A stretch of 64,000 nt of DNA, taken from Pseudomonas putida (GTDB taxonomy: Bacteria > Pseudomonadota > Gammaproteobacteria > Pseudomonadales > Pseudomonadaceae). The DNA lies in contig CP124529.1 of the NCBI GenBank assembly GCA_029953615.1, positions 2,012,998-2,076,997 on the forward strand. Reading direction: 5' to 3'. Positions 48,061 to 57,300 of the stretch are shown here, one piece after another. The stretch's first letter is position 1, and every line of letters begins with the position of its first letter. The translations under genes were made by a program, and so were the position numbers. Under the pieces are notes generated by a model that worked only from the letters and a program-made list of their open reading frames with translations, ran no database searches and was not told the DNA's origin.

Positions 48061-48780
48061 TCAGGACGCCTCCTTCACCGGCTGGGTGAAACCGGCCTGG
48101 GGCCTGTGCACGGCCGGGTGCACCAGCACGCGGAAGGCACTCTTCTGCGCCAGGCTGTAAAAGTCGTGGGCGAAGTCATCGAGGTCGGCGGCAGTCAGCT
48201 TGAGGCGGCGCAGGAAGTAGTTGTAGACCAGCACCGCTGGCACCGCGACGGCGATACCCACGCCGGTGGCCACCAGTGCCGAGCCAATCGGCCCGGCCAC
48301 GGTTTCCAGGCTTGCGGAGCCGGCCGCACTGATGCCCTTGAGCGCTTCCATGATGCCCCAGACGGTGCCGAACAGGCCGATGAAGGGCGAGGTACTGCCG
48401 ATACTGGCGACCACTGCCAAACCGGTTTCCAGCGAGCGGCGTTCGCGCACGATCTGCTGGCGCAGGGCGCGTTCCAGGCGGTCCTGGTGATTGATGGCGT
48501 GGCTCAGGTCATTGGCCTGGCCATCACCAACGGCGATGGCGGCATACCCGGCCTGGGCAACACGGGCGGCCGGTCCAGGCAGTTCGTGGCTGGGCTCGGC
48601 AGCCGAGTCCAGGCTCGAAGCGGCCCAGAATTGCTGGTGGAAACGCTTGTCCTGGTGCTTCAGCCGCACGAACTGCACGACCTTGACCAGGGCCAGGCCC
48701 CAAGTGACGACAGAAAAACCGACCAGCAGCCAGATGACTGCGCTTTCAACGGATTCGAGAGGGGATGCCAGCAGGCTCAT
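48061..48780 (-). CDS. exbB: ExbB, TonB-complex proton channel subunit
   Basis: 239 residues, MotA/TolQ/ExbB family with three membrane segments; GSTSPFIGLFGTVWGIM and the ALVATGVGIAVAVPAVLVYNYF helix are the family signature. It works with ExbD to turn the proton motive force into TonB movement. 30 bases downstream of tonB. Confidence 0.94.
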   Translation of the reverse strand: MSLLASPLESVESAVIWLLVGFSVVTWGLALVKVVQFVRLKHQDKRFHQQFWAASSLDSAAEPSHELPGPAARVAQAGYAAIAVGDGQANDLSHAINHQDRLERALRQQIVRERRSLETGLAVVASIGSTSPFIGLFGTVWGIMEALKGISAAGSASLETVAGPIGSALVATGVGIAVAVPAVLVYNYFLRRLKLTAADLDDFAHDFYSLAQKSAFRVLVHPAVHRPQAGFTQPVKEAS

Positions 48781-48810
48781 GATGATGTCTTCCTGTGTTC
48801 TGCGAAAAAG

Positions 48811-49596
48811 TTAGCGAAGCTTGAAATCGATCGGCACGCTGACCCAGCCGGCCTGGGCCACGTCGCCCTGCTTGGCGGGCACGAAGCTCCAGCGCTTGAC
48901 TGCGGCCAGTGCGGCGGCGTCGAGGGCATCGCGGCCGCTGCTTTTCTGGATCTGGATCTGCCCGGGCTTGCCGCTGGGCAGCACCTCGACGCGCAGCAGC
49001 ACGGTGCCTTCCCAACCGCGGCGCTGGGCCATCTGTGGATACTCCGGCGCCGGGTTCTTCAGGTACGCCGCGTTGGCCGATGGCGGGGTGACCGGGGCCG
49101 GCGCGGGTGGTGCTGGCGGAGCCGGGGCGGCCACCGGGGCTGGCGGCGGCGCCTCGACCGGCTTGGGCTGGGGTTTGGGCTGTTGCTTGACCACCGGCTT
49201 GGGCACGGGTTTGGGTTTGGGCTTGGCGGCCAGTTCGTCGACCACGGGCGGTGGAGGTGGCTGAACCACCGGCGGTGCCGGGGCTGGAGGCGGTGGCTCG
49301 ACCACAGGCGGTGCCGGCGCGGCGAATTCGATGGTCATCGGCGGTACTTGCGGTGGCACCACCGGCAGCTCGGGCGTTGGCGCCTGGCTGACCCAGTACG
49401 CTGCAGCGCCATGCAGGGCCAGCACCAGCAGGCCCAACACCAGCTTGTCGCGGCCCTTGAGCCCGCTGACGGGCGTGCGTTGCAGGCGCAGCTGGCCAAG
49501 CGGGAGGCGAAGCGTGCGTCCAAGGTCGACCAGGTCGCCCGGGGCCGGGCGCCATGGCTGGTCGTAGGCCCTGACGGCCGACTGGACATTACCCAT
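48811..49596 (-). CDS. tonB: TonB energy transducer
   Basis: 261 residues. A cytoplasmic extension of about 50 residues precedes the single anchor (LVLGLLVLALHGAAAYWV near 51-68), then a Pro/Lys-rich linker (PPPAPAPP, KPKPKPVPKPVV) to about residue 170 and a C-terminal TonB domain (EYPQMAQRRGWEGTVLLRVEV). Energises outer-membrane receptors. AGGAG lies about 10 bases before the ATG. No receptor gene is adjacent. In P. aeruginosa a comparable tonB2-exbB1-exbD1 set lies near sulfur-starvation genes (recalled). Confidence 0.93.
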   Translation of the reverse strand: MGNVQSAVRAYDQPWRPAPGDLVDLGRTLRLPLGQLRLQRTPVSGLKGRDKLVLGLLVLALHGAAAYWVSQAPTPELPVVPPQVPPMTIEFAAPAPPVVEPPPPAPAPPVVQPPPPPVVDELAAKPKPKPVPKPVVKQQPKPQPKPVEAPPPAPVAAPAPPAPPAPAPVTPPSANAAYLKNPAPEYPQMAQRRGWEGTVLLRVEVLPSGKPGQIQIQKSSGRDALDAAALAAVKRWSFVPAKQGDVAQAGWVSVPIDFKLR

Positions 49597-49816
49597 TGAT
49601 CAAACTCCTGGGGTTCCGATTCAGGTGTGTGGCTGAATCATCGGTGCCAGAGGCTTATCCCATAAAGTAATGTTTAAAATTATGGTTAGAACTTAAATGA
49701 ATATGCTTTAGGTGGGATTGTGGCAAAGCCGCGGAATTCGCGGGCTGCCGAAAGACCAGTTCAAGGCGATGCATTGCGGGCATGCAAAATATTCGCTTAC
49801 GGCATGAAATTGCCGC

Positions 49817-49935
49817 GAGGGCTGCGCCCTCGATTCGCAGCACAAGGCTGCTCCTACAGGGACCGCGCTAGTTCAGGCAATGCGCGGTTCTTGTAGGAGC
49901 GGCCTTGTGTCGCGATGGGCTGCAAAGCAGCCCCG
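49817..49935. repeat. Repeat pair, GTAGGAGC-type family
   Basis: TCGCAGCACAAGGCTGCTCC and its inverted relative GTAGGAGCGGCCTTGTGTCG, with flanking hairpins GAGGGCTGCGCCCTC and GGGCTGCAAAGCAGCCCC. Confidence 0.85.
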
Positions 49936-49951
49936 ATAATCTCCCAGGCAT

Positions 49952-49983
49952 AAAAAAGCCCGGGACCAACCCCGGGCTCTTTC
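49952..49983 (-). terminator. Terminator of the cys operon
   Basis: 8-bp stem AGCCCGGG/CCCGGGCT with a six-base loop; followed by six T's on the minus strand. 16 bases past the cysA stop. Confidence 0.9.
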
Positions 49984-49998
49984 ATCATCAAAGGCGAC

Positions 49999-50988
49999 TC
50001 AGATATCCGCCACCTTCTGCCAAACCTTCGGCCGGAAGAACAATGTCTCCCCCCGCGCCAACCCGGTCAGGCTGTCATGGTCCTTGACCACCTCGGCCTC
50101 GATCAGCTCGCTCTGCCCTTCCACCTTCAAGGTCACCCGCGTGGTCGCGCCCAACGGCCGGATGTCCCGCACCTCGGCCGCATGGTGCCCTTCGGTCTCA
50201 TGCCGCGACAGCGACACTTCGTGCGGGCGGAACAGCACATGATGCCCTTCGCTCAGGGCCAGGCGGTTGGAGTCACCGAGGAAGTGGTAGACGAAATCGT
50301 TGGCAGGGTGCTCGTATACCTCACCAGGCGAGCCGATCTGCTCGATCACGCCCTTGTTCATCACCACGATGCGGTCAGCCACCTCCATGGCCTCTTCCTG
50401 GTCGTGGGTGACGAACACCGACGTCAGGTTGATGTCCTCGTGCAGGCGCGCCAGCCAGCGGCGCAGCTCCTTGCGCACTTTGGCATCCAGCGCACCGAAC
50501 GGCTCGTCCAGCAGCAGCACCTTGGGCTCTACCGCCAGGGCGCGGGCCAGGGCGATACGCTGGCGCTGGCCGCCGGACAACTGCTCGGGGTAGCGGTCGG
50601 ACAGCCAGTCCAGCTGCACCATGTTCAGCAGCTCATGCACCTTCTCGGCAATCTTGCTCTCGCTCGGCCGCTCGCCCTTGGGCTTCATGCGCAGGCCGAA
50701 GGCAACGTTGTCGAACACACTCATGTGGCGGAACAAGGCGTAGTGCTGGAACACGAAACCGACGTTGCGGTCGCGCACGTCATGGCCCGACACGTCCTCG
50801 CCATGGAACACGATATTGCCCTGGTCCGGGGTTTCCAGGCCGGCGATGATGCGCAGCAGGGTGGTCTTGCCGCAGCCGGACGGGCCGAGCAGGGCCACCA
50901 GCTCGCCGCTGTTGATGTCCAGGTTGATGTTGTCCAGGGCCTGGAAGCTGTTAAAGCGCTTGCTGACGTTACGAACTTCGATCGACAT
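49999..50988 (-). CDS. cysA: Sulfate/thiosulfate ABC transporter ATPase CysA
   Basis: 329 residues: Walker [10 protein letters not shown], signature [14 protein letters not shown], Walker [13 protein letters not shown]-loop [12 protein letters not shown], and a C-terminal TOBE domain. Last gene of oscA-sbp-cysT-cysW-cysA. ATP hydrolysis drives sulfate uptake through CysTW. Confidence 0.95.
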   Translation of the reverse strand: MSIEVRNVSKRFNSFQALDNINLDINSGELVALLGPSGCGKTTLLRIIAGLETPDQGNIVFHGEDVSGHDVRDRNVGFVFQHYALFRHMSVFDNVAFGLRMKPKGERPSESKIAEKVHELLNMVQLDWLSDRYPEQLSGGQRQRIALARALAVEPKVLLLDEPFGALDAKVRKELRRWLARLHEDINLTSVFVTHDQEEAMEVADRIVVMNKGVIEQIGSPGEVYEHPANDFVYHFLGDSNRLALSEGHHVLFRPHEVSLSRHETEGHHAAEVRDIRPLGATTRVTLKVEGQSELIEAEVVKDHDSLTGLARGETLFFRPKVWQKVADI

Positions 50989-50991
50989 GAA

Positions 50992-51864
50992 TCATTCCTC
51001 CGCGGCGCTGTGGCGCAGGCGGTTAATACGGTTCTCGCTCCACTGCTTGAGCAGCAGGATGAAGAGCGCCAGGATCAGCAGCAGGCTGGCCACGCTGAAG
51101 GCCGCGACGTGGTTGTACTCGTTGTAGAGGATCTCCACGTGCAGCGGCAAGGTGTTGGTTACGCCGCGAATGTGGCCAGACACCACCGACACCGCGCCAA
51201 ACTCGCCCATGGCCCGCGCGGTGCACAGCACCACGCCGTAGATCAGGCCCCATTTGATGTTCGGCAGGGTCACGTGCCAGAACATCTGCCAGCCATTGGC
51301 GCCGAGCAGGCGCGCGGCCTCCTCTTCCTGTGTGCCCTGCTCCTGCATCAGCGGGATCAGCTCACGGGCCACGAACGGCACGGTGACGAAGATGGTGGCC
51401 AGGACGATGCCCGGCAGGGCGAACACGATCTGGATATCGTGGTCCTGCAGCCACGGCCCGAACAGGCCTTGCGCGCCGAACATCAGCACGTAGACCAGGC
51501 CTGCGATCACCGGTGAGACCGAGAACGGCAAGTCGATCAGGGTGACCAGGATGCTCTTGCCACGGAAGGTGTACTTGCTCACGCACCAGGCAGCGCTGAC
51601 GCCGAACACCAGGTTCAGCGGCACCGAGATGACCACGGCGAGCAGGGTCAGCTTCAGGGCCGACAACGCGTCAGGCTCGAAGATCGCCTCGAAGAAGGTG
51701 CCAAAGCCGTTCTTCAGCGCCTGCGACACCACGATTACCAGCGGCAGCAGCAGGAACAGCGCGAACACCAGCCAGCCAAGGCCGATCAGGATGCGCCGCG
51801 AAGTCGCGCTGCCACGGCGGGCGGCGTTGGCGGCGGCACTTGCACTCAGGGATGAACTGGACAT
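50992..51864 (-). CDS. cysW: Sulfate ABC transporter permease CysW
   Basis: 290 residues from the ATG at 51864, with AAGGAGG directly upstream. Six membrane segments and the EAA loop [31 protein letters not shown]. Because of the cysT frameshift the raw frame fuses CysT and CysW into one 567-residue reading; the strong ribosome binding site shows CysW starts on its own. Stop lies 3 bases before the cysA ATG. Confidence 0.93.
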   Translation of the reverse strand: MSSSSLSASAAANAARRGSATSRRILIGLGWLVFALFLLLPLVIVVSQALKNGFGTFFEAIFEPDALSALKLTLLAVVISVPLNLVFGVSAAWCVSKYTFRGKSILVTLIDLPFSVSPVIAGLVYVLMFGAQGLFGPWLQDHDIQIVFALPGIVLATIFVTVPFVARELIPLMQEQGTQEEEAARLLGANGWQMFWHVTLPNIKWGLIYGVVLCTARAMGEFGAVSVVSGHIRGVTNTLPLHVEILYNEYNHVAAFSVASLLLILALFILLLKQWSENRINRLRHSAAEE

Positions 51865-51875
51865 GCCGGCCTCCT

Positions 51876-52695
51876 TCAAGGGGTTTCGATACGACGCTGC
51901 AGCAGGTTGATCAGCAGCAGCAGGATGAAGGAAACCACCAGCATCAATACGCCGATGGTGGTCGCGCCTGGTGTAATCGTACTGGTCGAGCTTGACCATG
52001 ATCAGCAGTGGCAGGATCTCGGTCTTCATCGGCATGTTGCCGGCTATGAATATCACCGAACCATACTCGCCCACGCCGCGGGCGAAGGCCAAGGCAAAGC
52101 CTGTCAGCCAGGCTGGCAGCAGCGCTGGCGCCAGCACGTGGCGGAACACCTGCAGCGGCTTGGCGCCCAGGCAGGCGGCGGCCTCCTCCACTTCACGCGG
52201 AATGTCGGCCAGTACCGGCTGCACCGTACGCACCACGAACGGCAGGGTGACGAAGGTCAACGCCAAGGTGATGCCCAGCGGGGTGTAGGCGATCTTGAAG
52301 CCCAGGTCGGTGGCGAACTGGCCAACCCAGCCCGAAGGCGCATACAGGGCGGTGAGGGCGATACCGGCCACAGCCGTGGGCAGGGCGAACGGCAAGTCGA
52401 TCATCGCATCGATGATTTTGCGCCCCGGGAAGGTGTAGCGCACCAGCACCCAGGCCAGCAGGGTGCCGATCACACCGTTGATGATGGCGGCGAACAGGGC
52501 AGTTCCGAAACTCAGCTTGAGCGCGGCGATCACCCGCGGCGCACTGATGACGTTCCAGATCTGCTCCCAGGTAAGCTGCGCGGCATGCACGAACATGGCG
52601 GCCAGCGGTATCAGCACGATCAGGCTGAGGTACACCAAGGTGTAGCCCAGCGTCAGCCCGAAGCCGGGTATGACGGGGGAAATGCGGCGTGACAT
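51876..52695 (-). pseudogene. cysT: Sulfate ABC transporter permease CysT, frameshifted near the C-terminus
   Basis: Intact for most of its length: [18 protein letters not shown] and [30 protein letters not shown] (EAA loop). The frame breaks at 51969: TACACCAGGCGCG in place of TACACCGGCGCG ([14 protein letters not shown]). Without the extra base it ends [12 protein letters not shown] at 51876, giving 272 residues, the standard length. Likely a sequencing artefact. Confidence 0.87.
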
Positions 52696-52760
52696 AAATA
52701 TCCCTGGTTGAACGCACTTGGCCCGGGGACGATCCCGGGCCGTTGCTAGCTTCTGAATCC

Positions 52761-52866
52761 TGGGGCTGCTGCGCAGCCCATTCGCGGCACAAGGCCGCTC
52801 CTACATGGATCGCGATTTCCTGTAGGAGCAGCCTTGCGCTGCGAATGGGCCGCAGAGCGGCCCCGC
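52761..52866. repeat. Repeat pair, GTAGGAGC-type family
   Basis: ATTCGCGGCACAAGGCCGCTCC and the inverted GTAGGAGCAGCCTTGCGCTGCGAAT, flanked by GGGGCTGCTGCGCAGCCC and GGCCGCAGAGCGGCCCC hairpins. Lies in the sbp-cysT gap. Confidence 0.85.
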
Positions 52867-52879
52867 TTTTCCCTGGCGC

Positions 52880-53887
52880 TTACTGTGCCTGATAGATCTG
52901 GTCGAACACACCGCCATCATTGAAGAATTTCGGTTGTGCAGTCTTCCAGCCACCAAAGTCCTTGTCGATAGTCACCAGGTCAAGTTTCGGGAACTGCTTG
53001 CCGAACTCGGCTGCGACCTTCTCGTCACGCGGGCGGTAGAAGTTCTCGGCGGCAATCTTCTGCCCGGCCGGGCTGTACAGATGCTTGAGGTACTCGTTGG
53101 CAATCTCGGTATTGCCCTTCTTCTCGGCGTTCTTGTCAACCACCGCCACTGGCGGTTCGGCCAGGATCGAAAGCGAAGGCACGACGATCTCGAACTTGTC
53201 GGCACCACCGTCTTCCTTCAGTGCCAGGAAGGCTTCGTTTTCCCAGGCCAGCAGTACATCGCCCTGGCCGTTGTTGACGAAGGTAATGGTCGAGCCACGG
53301 GCGCCGGTGTCCAGCACCGGCACGTGCTTGAACAGCTCCTGAACGTAAGCCTTGGCTTTCTCTTCGCTACCGCCGGTCTTCAGGCCATAGGCCCAGGCAG
53401 CCAGGAAGTTCCAGCGGGCGCCGCCGGAGGTTTTCGGGTTGGGGGTGATGACCGACACGTCCTTCTTGATCAGGTCGCCCCAGTCCTTGATACCTTTCGG
53501 GTTGCCCTTGCGCACCAGGAACACGATGGTCGAGGTGTACGGGGTGCTGGCATCCGGCAGACGAGTCTGCCAGTTGTCCGGCAGGGTCTTGCCGAGCTTG
53601 GCGACTTCGTCGATATCGCCGGCCAGGGCCAGGGTCACCACGTCGGCACGCAGGCCGTCGATCACCGCACGGGCCTGCTTGCCCGAACCGCCGTGGGATT
53701 GCTGGATCTTCACCTTGTCGCCCGGGTGGGCCTGCTGCCAGTGCTTGATGAACTCGGCATTGTACTGCTGATACAGCTCGCGGGTCGGGTCGTAGGACAC
53801 GTTCAACAGTTCGTAGTCCTTGGCGATGGCGGAACCGGCAAAAACAGCACTGGCCAGGGCGGCGAGCGCATAACGGCGGATGGACAT
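52880..53887 (-). CDS. sbp: Periplasmic sulfate-binding protein Sbp
   Basis: 335 residues: signal peptide [22 protein letters not shown], then [21 protein letters not shown] and the sulfate-binding motifs [17 protein letters not shown] and [18 protein letters not shown]. The ATG at 53887 has GGGAG about 8 bases upstream. Delivers sulfate (or thiosulfate) to CysTWA. Downstream of oscA by 48 bases. Confidence 0.95.
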   Translation of the reverse strand: MSIRRYALAALASAVFAGSAIAKDYELLNVSYDPTRELYQQYNAEFIKHWQQAHPGDKVKIQQSHGGSGKQARAVIDGLRADVVTLALAGDIDEVAKLGKTLPDNWQTRLPDASTPYTSTIVFLVRKGNPKGIKDWGDLIKKDVSVITPNPKTSGGARWNFLAAWAYGLKTGGSEEKAKAYVQELFKHVPVLDTGARGSTITFVNNGQGDVLLAWENEAFLALKEDGGADKFEIVVPSLSILAEPPVAVVDKNAEKKGNTEIANEYLKHLYSPAGQKIAAENFYRPRDEKVAAEFGKQFPKLDLVTIDKDFGGWKTAQPKFFNDGGVFDQIYQAQ

Positions 53888-53935
53888 GGTGAAGCTCCCG
53901 ATTGGCATTTTTCTAGTTTTGGATGGGTGGTGCGA

Positions 53936-54118
53936 TCAGCCGGTCTTGTTGCCGGGCTGTTGCAGGCGGAACTTCTCCTTGCGCTCGATCTGTACAACCT
54001 GAGCGTTGTGCACGGTGATCTCCACCGCACCGAATCGCAGGTCGCGCAGAGCGCTCTGGATTTCCCGCAGAATGGTGGCTTCGTCCTGGCCGTCGATGCT
54101 ACGCAGAGATGCACTCAT
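53936..54118 (-). CDS. oscA: OscA, small YezD-like (DUF2292) sulfur-starvation protein
   Basis: 60 residues: MSASLRSIDGQDEATILREIQSALRDLRFGAVEITVHNAQVVQIERKEKFRL, the DUF2292/OscA fold. AAGGAG lies 7 bases before the ATG. In Pseudomonas corrugata OscA was tied to use of organosulfur compounds under sulfur limitation, and its location upstream of sbp is conserved. Promoter region holds an inverted repeat at 54206-54230. Confidence 0.85.
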   Translation of the reverse strand: MSASLRSIDGQDEATILREIQSALRDLRFGAVEITVHNAQVVQIERKEKFRLQQPGNKTG

Positions 54119-54205
54119 GCTCGTTCTCCTTGGAGTGAGGGTGCCGGGCTGAGGTTTGAAGGGGATTTGCGCCTGGCTTGAGGGCAATAGTAGTGAGGCG
54201 GGGTT

Positions 54206-54230
54206 ATTCTTAAAAATACTGTTTAAGAAT
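54206..54230. promoter_or_regulatory. Inverted repeat upstream of oscA
   Basis: A perfect 9-bp dyad ATTCTTAAA-N7-TTTAAGAAT, 88-112 bases before the oscA ATG. The spacing and AT-rich arms would suit a LysR-type regulator such as CysB, but this is inference. Confidence 0.5.
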
Positions 54231-54235
54231 GTTTA

Positions 54236-54247
54236 TATAACCGAAAA
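54236..54247 (-). promoter_or_regulatory. Candidate shared motif upstream of oscA
   Basis: Minus strand TTTCGGTTATATAAACAT, adjacent to the 54206-54230 dyad. Best match to the site at 47473. Confidence 0.4.
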
Positions 54248-54276
54248 TAAAAGCTCGTTTTGAAGACCACAGAAGG

Positions 54277-54354
54277 CCCTGTGGGAGCGGGCGTGCCCGC
54301 GAATGCGTCAGTAAATTCACCATCGCATTCGCGGGCACGCCCGCTCCCACAGGG
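54277..54354. repeat. REP pair with reversed order; 31-bp perfect inverted repeat
   Basis: Arms 54277-54307 and 54324-54354 are exact reverse complements with a 16-base loop. It abuts the triC stop and may end the tri transcript. Confidence 0.92.
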
Positions 54355-54355
54355 T

Positions 54356-57300
54356 TCAGTGCTGGGTTTCGGTCTTGTGTTCAGGCTCGCGGATCTTGTA
54401 CCAGGCCACATACAACGCCGGAAGGAACAGCAGCGTCAGCAAGGTCGCCACGATGATCCCGCCAATCATGGCGTAGGCCATCGGCCCCCAAAACACCTCG
54501 CGGGCAATCGGAATCATGCCCAGGCTCGCCGCCGCCGCTGTCAGCAGAATCGGCCGGCGCCGGTGGTTGGTGGCCTCCACCACCGCATCCCACGGCGACA
54601 AGCCCTGGGCTTCGAACTCGTCGATCTGGGTCACCAGGATCACCGAGTTACGAATGATGATGCCCGCCAGCGCGAGAATGCCGAGAATCGCCACGAAGCC
54701 CATGGGCGTACCGGTGGGCACCAGCGCGATGATCACGCCAATCAGCCCCAACGGCGCCACGCTGACCACCAGGAACAGCTTCTGCACGCTGTGCAGCTGG
54801 ATCATCAGGAACGTCGCCATCAGGAACAGCATCAGCGGGATGACCTTGCGGATCGGCCCCTGGGCCTTGGCGCTCTCCTCCACCGTACCGCCGGTGGCCA
54901 CTTCGTAACCCACCGGCAGCTTGCTGGCGAACTCGTCGATCTGCGGCTTCAGCTGGGCCACCAGGTCGGTAGGCTGGATATCGCCGTTGACCGAGGCCTT
55001 GATGGTAATGGTCGGCTTACGGTCACGGCGCCATACCAGCGGCTGCTCCAGTTCGTAGCGCACGGTGGCGAACGACAGCAGCGGGATCGCGGTGCCGTTG
55101 GGTGTGAGAATTTGCAGGTTCTGCAGGGTATCGGGTGAACCCCGCTCACTGTCCTCGGCACGGGCGACCACGTCGACCAGATAGATGTTGTCGTTGACCT
55201 GGGTGATATCCACCCCGCTGACGATGCTGTTCATCACATTGGCCACGTCTTCCGACGACAGCCCCAGCTGGCGCGCCTTGTCCTGGGCGATGTCCACGCG
55301 CAGTACCTTACCCGGCTCGTTCCAGTCGTAGATCATCTCGCCGATGTGCTCGTTCTGGTCGAGCAAGGTGGCCAGTTCGATGGCGTGCTTGCGCACCTCG
55401 TCGATATTGGCGCCACTGACCCGGTACTGGATCGGCCGGCCCACCGGCGGGCCCATCTCCAGCGATTGCACGTTGACACCGATGCCGACGAACTCTTCAT
55501 GCAAAATCTTCTGCAACCGCGCCATCATGCCCTGGCGCTCTTCGAAGCCCTTGCTGACGATCACCAACTGCGCGTAGTACGGGTTCTGCAACTGCTGGTC
55601 GAGTGGCAGGTAGAAGCGAATGGCGCCCTGGCCGATGTAGGTGCTCCAGCTCACCAGGTCCGGGTCATCCTTGATCCGCGCCTCGAAACGGTCGACCACC
55701 TTGCGGGTTTCCTCGATCGAGGCGTTCTGCGGCAGGTTGAGGTCGACGAGGATTTCCGGGCGATCCGAGGACGGGAAGAACTGGTTCTGCACGAAGCGCT
55801 CGCAGAAGATCGCCAGGGCAAACAGCAGCACGGTACCAATGATGGTCAGCCAACGGTTGCGCATGCACCACAGCAAACCATGCTCGAACGCCCGGCCGAC
55901 GCGCCCAGGCTCGGCTTCATGGGCCTTGAGCTTGGCGCTGCTGAGAATGTGCACCCCCAGCACCGGTGCGAAGAATACAGCCACCACCCACGACACCATC
56001 AGTGCCACCGCGATCACCGCGAACAGCGTGTAGGTGTACTCACCCGCAGAACTGGCGTTGAGGCCGATGGGCACGAAGCCGGCAACCGTCACCAAGGTAC
56101 CGGTCAGCATGGGGAACGCCGTCGAGGTGTAGGCGAACGTGGCCGCCTGCTCCTTGGTCTCGCCCATTTCCAGGCGCGTGACCATCACCTCTACAGTGAT
56201 CATCGCGTCATCCACCAGCAAGCCGAGGGCGATGATAAGCGCCCCCAGCGAAATCCGCTGCATGGTGATGCCGCTGTACTCCATGAACACGAACACCATC
56301 GCCAACACCAATGGAATCGAGCAGGCCACCACCAGGCCGGCGCGCATGCCAAGGCTGACGAAGCTCACTGCCAGCACGATCACTACCGCTTCGAACAGCG
56401 CGCTGGTGAAGCCGCCGACTGCCTGCTTGACCACCACAGCCTGGTCCGACACGGTGTGGACCCCGACACCTATCGGCAGGTCTTCGACCACCCGGTCCAT
56501 GCGTTTTTTCAGCGCCGCGCCGAACACCTGCATGTTGCCACCGGCCTTCATGCCGATGGCCAGGCCGATGGCGGTCTGGCCGTTGTAGCGGAACATCGGT
56601 GATGGCGGGTCGACGTAGCCGCGCTCGATGTCGGCGATGTCGGCCAGGCGGAAGAAGCGGTCGTTGATCTTCAGGTTGACGGTTTGCAGGTCCTTTTCCG
56701 AGGTGAACTGCCCGGAGGTACGCACCGAGATACGCTCAGGCCCTGCCTCGATCACCCCGGCAGGGGTCACGGCGTTTTGCGATTGCAGGGCCTGCATGAC
56801 CTGGCGCTGGTCGATGCCAAGGGCTGCCAGCTTGCGGGTGGAGAAGTTCAGGTACAGCACTTCGTCCTGGGTGCCAAGCAGCTCGATCTTGCCGATGTTG
56901 GGTACATCGCGCACTTCGGCCCGCGCCTGTTCCACGTAGTCGCGCAGCTGACGCAGGGTCAGCCCGTCGGCAGTGAAGGCATAGATCGAACCGAAAACAT
57001 CGCCGAATTCATCGTTGAACCCGGGCCCCTGGATGCCCGCCGGGAATTCACCGCGAATGTCCTGGATCTTCTTGCGCACCTGGTACCAGATTTCCGGGAT
57101 GTCCTTGGCCTTGGTGGTGTCGCGCAGGTACACGTAGACCGTGGATTCACCAGGGCGGGTGTAGCTTTTGGTGTAGTCGAGCGAGTCGAGCTCCTCGAGC
57201 TTCTTCTCGATGCGGTCGGTGACCTGGTACAGGGTTTCGTCCTGGGTCGCGCCGGGCCAGCGGGTCTGGATGACCATGGTCTTGATGGTGAACGACGGGT

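Larger units (their letters stand above)
49597..49998. other. Intergenic region: tonB promoter side, repeat and cysA terminator
   Basis: 402 bases. 49660-49715 is AT-rich (many TTAAA/TTTAAA steps) and probably holds the tonB promoter. A repeat element fills 49817-49935 and the cysA terminator follows. No gene seen. Confidence 0.5.

Noticed and set aside
47782..49599. 605-residue open frame opposite tonB, exbB and exbD
   Set aside because: Spans three intact genes on the other strand; it contains Gly/Arg/Trp-rich runs from the TonB Pro-Lys linker read backwards.
55346..56602. 418-residue open frame opposite triC
   Set aside because: Antisense shadow; the RND pump on the other strand is complete.
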